From Symsagittifera roscoffensis (lineage: Eukaryota > Xenacoelomorpha > Acoela > Convolutidae), in the NCBI RefSeq assembly GCF_963678635.1, contig NC_087063.1, positions 61,853,850-61,917,849 on the forward strand: DNA of 64,000 bases, in the 5' to 3' direction. The notes below the pieces were generated by a model. It did not search any database. It saw only the letters and a list, made by a program, of their open reading frames with translations, and had not been told where the DNA came from. Made by a program: the position numbers and the translations under genes. Shown here in pieces: positions 32,501 to 43,700 of the stretch. Within the stretch, counting starts at the first letter, position 1. Every line of letters begins with the position of its first letter.

Positions 32501-34413
32501 ACCCTTCTGCATAAGCAGCCACGCTCTATTTTTATTCAAAACAGAACGCTATGATCCTCGGAAATGTCAAATTTTTGATTTGTTGACCGTCTTTTTAGAC
32601 TTCTTTTGCGAACTATCCTGCCAATTTTTATATCATAAGCTGAAACGAAAGCGCTTGCTCTGGAAAGCCTATCTTGATAATTGGCTATGCCCCGATTTGG
32701 TTAAGAAAAAAGTTATGACCTCCAAACAAGTCTAAGCTTTGAACCTTTTTGACTTAACACGAATACTACCGGGCCAGTTCTCAGGTTTTTACCAATCGAC
32801 AAACAGTTTAGGGAATTTTCTCTGCTCAAAGGGTCCCAAACTTCCTTTTGCAGATAAAAGTTATGGATTTTGGAAAGTCTTCTGAGCGTTTTCTAGAAGT
32901 TTTGCGTTTTCAAAAATTTTTTTGATTTTTCAAATTTTACTCCATCAAATCTGAGATGAAAAGTTCAATTGAAAAGACCGGTTGTGATAATTGTTCTTGC
33001 AGAAGCGGCGACTTCTTAATATTTTGTAAGACAACTTTTATCTATTTGGTAAAAATTGATAAGCCCATGGAGTGGAAGCCACTTAGTATTTAGTTGTTTT
33101 ATAAATATTCGATGAAAAATAGCTGTTTTTTGGCAGCCATTTTTGTTTGAATTAAGATGCTCAGTTTGCTTTGCGGCTTCATGATGTGTTTTGAATCGTA
33201 TCATTTCCTATTTTTTTCGAATATCAAACAGCCGTAATTCTATCTTTAAGTTAGCGGGTTTGAAATTTAGATCTGGGACCTTGTTTTTTTCAATGCGTAA
33301 TAATTTTGATTTTTCTGGGAAATTTTGAAGTCCGACTATTTTTTGCTGTCGGCTTATTTTTTGTCAGCTCAATTTCCAATTTATGGGATTTTTTCTGATT
33401 CAAACTAGATTTGTTATAATTGAAAGTTGTTCTGTTTCGTGAAAGTTTACGAGCGATCACTTAAATTCTTTTTTGTTTGTTTTTTTTGCCTAAATTATAT
33501 CAGCTTAGTCACCATATAATGAGTCGTTTCAAGAGTAACACTAAGTTTTTACGTTTAACGTAACAGCTCAATTTTTTTTGACAATTTTTTAATGGCCGAA
33601 CCAAGTGATCTCTTATTTTATTGCTGTAGAAACTTGGGAGATTTTTACTCGCCCTAAATTTGAAAGTTTAAATGACTTCCGTTATAAATAAGAAGCACAT
33701 AATGGCGTTTACGTAATGAATTACAATGACTTTTCAGGTTTCTTTGCGTTTTGTTTCCATTGGAGGGTTAGAACGAAACTCTTTTGTTGACGAACATTGA
33801 AATTTATTGTTATGACGCAAGCCTACCTATCAAAGGTAGTGACTTTTTTACGGTCATTGTTTCAAATTGGTTGTGGGTTTCCACAAGCAGTTAATCTTTC
33901 CACAAGGTTTGTCATGTTTTAGATCTTAAAATTGAATTAGAAAATGTCTATATAACCCAAAACTAACACTATTGGGTTGTCAAATCATCAAATCAGCACT
34001 CATTATTTAATTGATATGCCAGCTTACGTGGTCAATAAGTGTTTTTGTGTTTCAGTCATCCTTTGCCACAGAAGAAAGTGAGTTTAAAAAAGGTGGAAAA
34101 AGCGCTGATTGATCCACAATGTGTGAAAGATGTGAGCAAGTCATGTGAAAAAATCGTAGCTGCTGTTTTTGCGCTGCTTGAAGTTCTGCAGAAACAACTC
34201 CATGAAATGAGTGCTCTTACAATTGGCTACGTACAAGTTCACAGAGATATCGGGTTCAAGGTCACCGAAAGTGTGGACGACCTTCTACGTGCTCTTTTCT
34301 CGCTCATATCAAAAATAGAACAGATCGACTTGAAAATGACTCCGGTTTATGAACTCAGGGACCAGACTAAACGCCTAAGAACATCGTTAGAACAACTTGA
34401 CAAATTGTTCTAA
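29531..34413 (+). CDS. BORCS6: BORC complex subunit 6 (lyspersin), two exons
   Basis: Coding exons are 29531-30396 (donor agaaag/gtacag) and 34056-34413 (acceptor gtgtttcag/tc). The junction codon is AG+T (Ser) and the total is 407 codons plus stop. Exon 2 carries the conserved family domain: a helical region with HEMSALTIGYVQVHRD, then VTESVDDLLRALFSLI and LRTSLEQLDKLF at the C-terminus. This matches the C-terminal domain of BORCS6. Exon 1 encodes a hydrophilic Ser/Glu/Asn-rich N-terminus of about 288 residues, probably disordered, as in the vertebrate protein (about 357 residues). BORC sits on lysosomes, recruits Arl8 and couples lysosomes to kinesin transport. The next gene, RABL6, starts 371 bp downstream on the same strand, with no AATAAA between. 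Confidence 0.9.
30682..30696. repeat. G15 homopolymer in the BORCS6 intron
   Basis: Fifteen consecutive G, with a second G-rich run (ggggggggg, taggggg) near 30870-30890. A likely indel hotspot and possible quadruplex former. Confidence 0.8.
32098..33266 (+). repeat. Dispersed repeat family, copy A (BORCS6 intron)
   Basis: About 1.17 kb collinear with 35165-36396 from gtctgtggaggactatttga to gttagcgggtttgaaat, with mid-length differences. Internally it is built of degenerate units of roughly 150-170 bp around tctcgaaaacta, caaatctgag and gggttcaat. No ORF or terminal repeats were seen, so it is either a satellite-derived segment or a non-autonomous element. Confidence 0.8.
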
Positions 34414-34700
34414 TATGGAAGACCAGGCCTTATATCCAGCTAAATTATATCATGTTCCTTTCGCTGATCTATATAATTCTTATTTAATTAGATAGAAATT
34501 TCTTAGTTCTAAAATTTAGATGATAAACTGTCTATTTTGTAATACTGACCTAACTTGGTTCAAATGTTAATTTAGCGTTCATGAGCGATGTACTATTACA
34601 AAATTTTGATTCTGCATCCAGATTTGAAACCATAGGCTTCGTAAAAACTGCTGTTTTGTTTTGAATTTATGAATGGTAAGTCGACACTCTAGAAGCCCAG

Positions 34701-34710
34701 TTTTTTTCAG
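34701..34710 (+). promoter_or_regulatory. Splice-acceptor-like site before RABL6
   Basis: TTTTTTTCAG followed by A, 73 nt before the RABL6 ATG and 297 nt after the BORCS6 stop. Either the end of a 5' UTR intron or a trans-splice acceptor for a downstream gene in an operon. Confidence 0.45.
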
Positions 34711-34783
34711 AATGATGATAGAAAATGGTTTTTGAGGAGTCTGGAACTATCCAAATTGGATATACAACACTCGCCTCATAGCC

Positions 34784-37700
34784 ATGATTGGGAAGCTAAA
34801 GAAAATAGTCGGTGAGTCGGAAATTGTCACGAAGTTTGTTTTTGATAGAGGAGTAGACTGAAGTGCTGAGCTGATTTTGTGCCCAAACTAATTTTGGAAA
34901 ACTGAAATTAGCTTCACTCTTGCAAATATTCAATTTTAAAAATCCAATTCGTCAAACATTTAAACCGCAAATATTCAATTTTAAAAATCCAATTCGTCAA
35001 ACATTTAAACCAATCGAAGAGCAAGAAGAATTATTTGAATCAAATCATAGATAAGCAAAGAACAAACAAGGATCAATTGAAAGACCGCCTACTTCCCTGT
35101 GAGCTTTCATACTCCTGTAGCGTCTTTTTTACTTGATATTCCTCTGTCTACGTTCTTCGAAAAAGTCTGTGGAGCACTATTTGACCCATATTTTTGTGGG
35201 GGTAAATTTGACCCATGTTTTTGATTTTTTCGTTTTCTTGAAAACTACCCCTCTCAAATCTGAGTTTCTGGTTTTAATGAATATAACTAATTTATAAAAG
35301 TTCCTTGCATATGCGGCCACGCCCAATTTTTTTACACATCAAGTTATGGCCATCGGAAATGTCAAATTTTTGGCTTTTCTCGAAAACTAACCTCTGAAAT
35401 TTGCTATTGTGGGTTCAGTGGAGATAACGGGCAGCGAGAAGGTCCCTTTAGCGGCCACTCAGAAAGTTTTTTTTACAGAAAGTTATTTTTCTCGGAAAAG
35501 TCAAATTTTAGATTTTTTGACCGTTTTAAAAATGTTTTGAAAACTTCCCTGCCATATTTGAAATTTGGCTTCAATTCAAAGAACGGGTTGTGGGAAACTC
35601 ATTTGTTCCTGCGACTAAGCCCAAATTTTTCTGACACCAAATTTGTGGCTCTCGGAAAAGTCAAATTTTAGATTTTTTGACGGGTTTTCAAAGTTTTTCG
35701 TTTTTCGCAACTACCCTCCCAAATCTGAGATTTTGGGTTCAATCGAAATTAAAGATTGCGTGAATCCCTTCTGCATAAGCAGCCACGCTCTATTGTTGTT
35801 CAAAACAACGCTATGATCCTTGGAAATGTCAATCTTTTGATTTGTTGACCGTTTTTTTTTAGACTTTTCTTGCTAACTATCCTGCCAATTTTGATATCAT
35901 AAGCTGAAACGAAAGAGCATGTTCTGGAAAGCCTACCTTGATAATTGGCTATGCCCCGATTTGGTTAAGAAAAAAGTTATGACCTCCAAACAAGTCTAAG
36001 TTTTGAAACTTTTTGACTCAACGCGAATACTACCGGGCCAGTTCTCAGGTTTTTACCAATCGACAAACAGTTTAGGGATTTTTCACTGCTCAAAGGGCCC
36101 CAAACTTCCTTTTGCAGATAAAAGTTATGGGTTTTGGAAAGTCTTCTGAGCGTTTTCTAGAAGTTTTGCGTTTTTAAGAAACTTTTTGATTGTTCTCGAA
36201 AGCAAACCATAATTTTGAGACTTAATCTGAAAAAAAATATTCGATGAAAAATAGCTACTTTATGGCAGCCATTTTTGTTTCAATAAAGATGCTCAGTTTG
36301 CTTTGCGGCTTCATGATGTGTTTTTAATCGTATCATTTCATTTTTTTCGAACATCAAGCAGCCGTAATTCTATCTTAAAGTTAGCGGGTTTGAAATCATT
36401 CGTAATGCTGATGTGCTACTGAAATGCTTAATTTCTTAAAAATTCTAATTTAACTACTGGCTACTAGTAACTACTGATAAATGCTATATCTATAATTTTT
36501 TAGTTTTGATATAAATCTGTTGCTGATGATTTTTGGGTTTCATGGTTGTCGCTCTGAAGTTAACGAGTAATTTATACCACGTTGCGTACATAACAAATCA
36601 ACCATTCTTGGATCTTATGTGGGCAGTTCTTGCAAGTTCAATAAGATTTTGCCGAAAGATTTCGAATGATTTTCAGGTTTTTGGCTGTCGGCTTATTTAC
36701 CCAATTTTTTTCGTGTAATATTTTTGAGATCTAGAAGACTCTGGAATCAAATTTTCAAATGTTCAATATCAACCCTCACTTGACTTCTAATTATTGAAAA
36801 TCAACTTGAATGAAATTAAACACGTACATTTTTTTGGTTTTTTTTTCTCTTACGTTTTTTAGTTTTTCTAGTTTCTTCTTCAATGTTAACGTCGATCGAA
36901 GCCTTTTTGTCTATTTCTTGAGCGTCACGATGTTTTCATTCTATGCTTGTTGAATCGAGAGTTTCTTTTTTGTATTCGTTTTGGCTTAAATGGGTTGTGC
37001 TTATGTTACTTTGACTTTTCTATATTTTGAGCTGTTGGAAGGGAAAATAGATTGTTATACTTAACAGCTCGAATTTGTCGTTTTTTTGGCTCAAGAGTCG
37101 TCTGCCCAAATATTGTGAGCTTAGATGCCACTCAATAAATGATTTTGATTGCTTATTCAACGGTGGTGATGGGTTTTTAATCCGATTTCAAAATAATTTC
37201 TTCGCATTAGTGATTTCCTTCTAATTTTCTGTCTGCTAGCTTACATTGCTTAGTTTGTGCTGTATCCGAAGTGTTGCGAAGAACCGCATATCCTTCGTGT
37301 TACATTTCGGACAATATTTTTCTTTGCGTTGGCATTCTTGTTTTTTTTTCAAAGGAACCGATGGGGATGGAGTGGGTGGAGGTGCACTTGCGGGTATCCC
37401 ATCGGGCGTGAAGGTCATGGGCGCACATCTGCAGAGGAAGTTCGCCCGGGGAGTTCAGTACAACATGAAGGTCATCATCAAAGGAGAACGCAATACTGGA
37501 AAGAGCACTTTACTGTATAGGTTGCAGGGATACAAGTTCGTGTCAGACTACAACCAAACTGAGGAGATTCAAGTGGCTGTTATACATTGGACAGCTGCCA
37601 CTAGTGCAACTGAAGTTGTCAAGGTCAGTCTGCAATACTTTGACTCATTAGTCTCGAGTATTTAAGTTGAAATCTGGAGATACTCGCAGTAGAAGTATAA

Positions 37701-40700
37701 GAACCTAAAGTATTTAGTACAAAACTGGAGCTCTTCATGAAGATCTGAAAAGATTCTGTTTTTGTCTCTTGCTACCTTTTTCTTGAGTGGAAATTTTCTT
37801 AACCAAAAAAAATTGCTAAGATTTCAAAAGTATCTTACAATCAGAAAATAAACTTATTCAGGATCTGTTCCTATAAACAACTTTGTTTTCTGCTCATAAG
37901 TGCGACCTATTGAAACATAGTAGTTTTATGTCCTAAAATTTTAGCGATGTAAAAATGCCATTTTAGGTTTTTTTAAATAATCAACTGCTTCGGTTTCATA
38001 TACATACTCGCTTTAGTAGTATATTGGTCACAAATGCGCCTTTAGAATCAGTTAAGGGTTGGACGGCCAAAAGTGTTGTAAAATGGGAACAAAAGGGCAG
38101 TTCGGGGTAATGAAGAGAAGATTTCTTGAAGGGCGTTCTCCTAACTCCTTATCTGAAGCACATTGATGCCCCAAATCTGGTCATTTAGCAAAAAGTAGAA
38201 GATCAGAAAATAGGCAAATACTTGATTAACCAATCAGAATCGAGATAAGAAACCAAACTTAATAATTAATTTTTTCTTGCGTGCATTGGTTTCACTTATC
38301 TCGATGGATTGGTCAATACTTTTATTTGTCTAGTTTTTGACAAGTATGAAATAAAGTTTGCCTATTTTTGACTACGCTGACACAGTTTTCGCGTGTGTTG
38401 TTATCATCTCGTACAAGGTTATACCCGTACAATTTATCTATTATTGAACCTTTTTTCCGCAACATTTTGTCCGAGGAAGCAAACCAATTACAGGGCAATT
38501 CGTTCTTTTTTGGTCCCCAGCAGTTGAAAAATTCTATCATTGAGTGCCTTCTTGGTATTGAGGAACTAGTGTCTGAATACTTGCCTCAGTTTCACACTTT
38601 TGGTCAAAATGGGTCTAGGACAACAAGTCTACGGGACTTCTGGCCGAAATTTGAACCTCAGTACTTCGAACGCTCATTTTTCATCTGTTTAATGTTATTT
38701 TTCAAAAATTGGGCAAGTTAGTCGATTATAAGTTTTATTCAGGATACTGCATCTCTTGGAAATAACATCCGTTTGTTAAATCAATCGGTACTTGAAAGGC
38801 ATAAATTTTACACGCGAAATCCCTTTCATCAATGCGAAAATCCCTAAATTTCAGTTTAAGGCTCAAAATTGATTAAAAAACCAATAACTGCAAAAAAAAG
38901 ATCGTAAAATTAATCGCATTTTGTGGCTTCATGAAAATGTTTGACTGAAATCTTGTCGGCTTCATGTCCGGCACACGGTCAAAATTTGACAACTATTGCG
39001 GTAATTGTTTGATTATGGAAGAATTAAATTAGCAGCATTGCTCAAAATTCTGTTTTATAAACATTGTCCAATTTGCTTGTCTAATTCCTAGGGGTTTAGG
39101 AAATTAGACAAGCCAACTAGACGATCCGAAGGTCTGAATTTAGACGGTAACTTTTAGCTGAGTAAACACTGAGTAAACACCGCTGTCCAATCGCAATTCA
39201 GGTTATCAATGTCACAGTTGTATAATTAATACATTGCAAAAATGTGCTTAACTTTTTCGATTAAACGTTTTGATTATACAAGTAAAGCGTAGTGTATTAT
39301 AACGAAGATGTTTTTTTCTATCCTAAGTCGCAAATAAAAGTGCTCATCTGGTGGCGTTTTTGTTATATTTCAATTTAATCATAATTAAGCGTATTTAAGC
39401 ATAGGCAATATAATAGCATGTGTTGTTGCGTTGTTTTTGGCTAGTGTTTGTTAGGTCCTGTTTGAAAAACAGATATAATGAAAATGTATGGGATTTTTTG
39501 CTATTAATTTTTGCGACGCTTTTAAAAAGTTAATTCTCAGTGTTTGCGACGAGAATTTCAGCGTTAATTCTCAGCGTTTGTGACGTAAAAATTTAATTCT
39601 CAGCGTTTGCGACGCTTTCAAAAAGTTAATTCTCAGAGTTATCATCTAAATTCAGTTATTTTACAATCGTCTGATTTGCTTGTCGTCTAATTATCCAGGC
39701 CTCGAAAATGTATCAGAAAAAGGACAAAAATATAACATGACAAAAATATGAAATATAAAAAGAGTATTAACTTTCAGCATCTTGACCTAAGTGATTGGGC
39801 ATTCTAGCTATTTGCGCTGGCACTGAGTACGCACACTCAGGTACCACAAATAATCAATGGATTGGGTCGAGTGATGCATCTTATTAAACCCCTTTAGTTC
39901 GTGATTTGAACTACAAAAAACAGTTCAACAGGTTATCCCATCTTATATATTAACTGAAAGCCTTAATGCGCTATGGACGCAACGTTTTAAATTTTTTTTA
40001 TCGAGCACAACGCTTAAAAATTATTCAGAGGAAGATGAACTCGATCCATCTTCAAGGCTAGACAGTACCAGCCTAATTTTTGTCCAAAATTTTGTGTTTA
40101 CAGATTCATTTCAGTCTGAAACGAATCCACTAAAAATGGCAACTTCCATGCTAAGAATGAATTTTTTGCGAACCGATTCGGTCCATGAAATAAACAGAAA
40201 TATTTCAGCGTTTCATAGCATGAAAACAAGCTTGCTTAGAAAAACTGAAACTTTTCGCGAGCCGATTCAGCCCACGGAATAACTTGAAAAATTTCAAAGA
40301 TTCATAGCTTGAATAGCTTGCTTAGAAAAACTTGAATTTTTGCGAAGAAAATCAGTCATGAATTATCTTGAAAATGTTTCAAAGTTTAATGGCTTATGTA
40401 ACTTACTAAGAACTTACTGAGTCGCTCTTTGAAACAACGTGAATTTGTTCAAAGTTTTAGTGCTTTAAAAGCTTGCCTAGAAAAAATTTACTTTTTTCGC
40501 GAATTGATTTCCATGCTAAGAAAGAAACTTTTTTTTTGAACCCAATTGGTCCATAAAATAAACTGAAATATTTCAACGTTTAATAGCCTAAATAGCTTGC
40601 TCAAGAAAACAAATACATTGTGCGAACTGTTTCAGTCTATGCAATAGCTTGAAATAACATAAAATTTCATAGCTTCAAAAGCTTGCTTAAAAATTTTAAA

Positions 40701-43700
40701 AACTTTTCGCGAACAAATTTTATTCACAAAATACAGTCTGAAACGAATCCGCTAAAAATGGCAACTTCCATGCTAAGAATGAATTTTTTGCGAACCGATT
40801 CGGTCCATGAAATAAACAGAAATATTTCAGCGTTTCATAGCATGAAAACAAGCTTGCTTAGAAAAACTGAAACTTTTCGCGAGCCGATTCAGCCCACGGA
40901 ATAACTTGAATTTTTGCGAAGAAAATCAGTCATGAATTATCTTGAAAATGTTTCAAAGTTTAATGGCTTATGTAACTTACTAAGAACTTACTGAGTCGCT
41001 CTTTGAAACAACGTGAATTTGTTCAAAGTTTTAGTGCTTTAAAAGCTTGCCTAGAAAAAATTTACTTTTTTCGCGAATTGATTTCCATGCTAAGAAAGAA
41101 ACTTTTTTTTGAACCCAATTGGTCCATAAAATAAACTGAAATATTTCAACGTTTAATAGCCTAAATAGCTTGCTCAAGAAAACTAATACATTGTGCGAAC
41201 TGTTTCAGTCTATGCAATAGCTTGAAATAACATAAAATTTCATAGCTTCAAAAGCTTGCTTAAAAATTTTAAAAACTTTTCGCGAACAAATTTTATTCAC
41301 AAAATACAGTCTGAAACGAATCCGCTAAAAATGGCAACTTCCATGCTAAGAATGAATTTTTTGCGAACCGATTCGGTCCATGAAATAAACTGAAATATTT
41401 CAGCGTTTCATAGCATGAAAACAAGCTTGCTTAGAAAAACTGCAACTTTTCGCGAGCCGATTCAGCCCACGGAATAACTTGAAAAATTTCAAAGATTCAT
41501 AGCTTGAATAGCTTGCTTAGAAAAACTTGAATTTTTGCGAAGAAAATCAGTCATGAATTATCTTGAAAATGTTTCAAAGTTTAATGGCTTATGTAACTTA
41601 CTAAGAACTTACTGAGTCGCTCTTTGAAACAACGTGAATTTGTTCAAAGTTTTAGTGCTTTAAAAGCTTGCCTAGAAAAAATTTACTTTTTTCGCGAATT
41701 GATTTCCATGCTAAGAAAGAAACTTTTTTTTGAACCCAATTGCTCCATAAAATAAACTGAAATATTTCAACGTTTAATAGCCTAAATAGCTTGCTCAAGA
41801 AAACTAATACTTTGTGCGAACTGTTTCAGTCTATGCAATAGCTTGAAATAACATAAAATTTCATAGCTTCAAAAGCTTGCTTAAAAATTTTAAAAACTTT
41901 TCGCGAACAAATTTTATTCACAAAATACAGTCTGAAACGAATCCGCTAAAAATGGCAACTTCCATGCTAAGAATGAATTTTTTGCGAACCGATTCGGTCC
42001 ATGAAATAAACTGAAATATTTCAGCGTTTCATAGCATGAAAACAAGCTTGCTTAGAAAAACTGAAACTTTTCGCGAGCCGATTCAGCCCACGGAATAACT
42101 TGAAAAATTTCAAAGATTCATAGCTTGAATAGCTTGCTTAGAAAAACTTGAATTTTTGCGAAGAAAATCAGTCATGAATTATCTTGAAAATGTTTCAAAG
42201 TTTAATGGCTTATGTAACTTACTAAGAACTTACTGAGTCGCTCTTTGAAACAACGTGAATTTGTTCAAAGTTTTAGTGCTTTAAAAGCTTGCCTAGAAAA
42301 AATTTACTTTTTTCGCGAATTGATTTCCATGCTAAGAAAGAAACTTTTTTTTGAACCCAATTGGTCCATAGAATAAACTGAAATATTTCAACGTTTAATA
42401 GCCTAAATAGCTTGCTTAAAAAAACTGATACATTGTGCGAACTGTTTCAGTCTATGCAATAGCTTGAAATAACATAAAATTTCATAGCTTTAAAAGCTTG
42501 CTTACAAATTTTTAAAACTTTCCGCGAACAAGTTTAATCCACAAAATACCATGAAATATTTCAGAGTTTCAAAGCTTGAATAGCTTGCTTAGAAAAACTT
42601 GCATATTGCGCGAATCGTTTCAGTCTATGCAATAGCTTGAAATAATATAAATTTTCATAGCTTTTAAAGCTTGCTCAGATAATTTTAACACTTTTCGCGA
42701 ACCGATTTAATCCACATTGAAACTTTTCCAACTCGATGTTTCATAGCATGAAAAGTTTCATAGCATCAATAGCTTGCTTAGAAATTTTGAAGCTTTTGGT
42801 GAACTGATTTAGTCTATGAAATAACTTGAAACTTTTCAAATTTTCGTAGCTTTAAAAGCTTGCTTAGAATAATTTAAAATGCTCTCAAACCTATTCTGTC
42901 TTTGAATTATTTTGGAAAGTTTTCAAAGTTGTGTAGCTTGATTAGATTTTTTTTCGTGAACCGATTCATTTCATCAAAAATCATAAAATATGTCAAAGTT
43001 TCATAGCTAAAATAGTTTTCATAGAAACACTTATTCATTTCGCCATCCGATTCGCTTCATGAAATGAGTTGAAATATTTCAATGTTTCATAGCTTAAATA
43101 GCTTGCTTTGGAAGACTTCAACTGTTGGCAAAACGATTCGATCTATGAAACAGCTTGGATTTTTTAGAAAAACTAATTTCTAAGAACGAACTCGAACAAA
43201 AAACAATTTTTCATAGCTACAATAGCTTGGTTAAGTAAAACTTCAATTTTTTTTGAACTGCCTTGCTCTATGAAACATTTTACTCCAAAGTTTCATCGCG
43301 CGTGTAGTTTGCTTAGAAAACTTAAATTATGCAAAATATTTCGGTCTAAAGAAATCGAATTATTTCAATTGCTTATAGCTTCAATAACTTGCTGCAGTAA
43401 AATGTTAGTGTTTTTGCTATTCGATTAACTTCATGAAATAATTTGAATTACTTTGAAGTTGAATAACTTGAATTATTTTGAATTTCATAAGCTAAATAGC
43501 CGCTAAAAAACCTATTTTTTGCCAATTATTTGGCTCCTTGCGATGATTTGAAAAATTTTCAAAAGTTGCCTTGCTTGAATACCATAGGAAATTCATTTTT
43601 CGCAAAATGATTCGATATAAGAAACAATTTGAAATTTTTTCAAAGTTTCATGGCTTTAATAACTTGCATAGAAAAACTTGTTTTTCTGCGAAATGATTCG

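Noticed and set aside
37236-37418. Minus-strand 60-codon ORF opposite RABL6 exon 2
   Set aside because: Antisense shadow of a Gly-rich coding exon.
40094-40904. Two near-identical ORFs of 62 and 73 codons
   Set aside because: Produced by the satellite units; frames are not kept in the other units.
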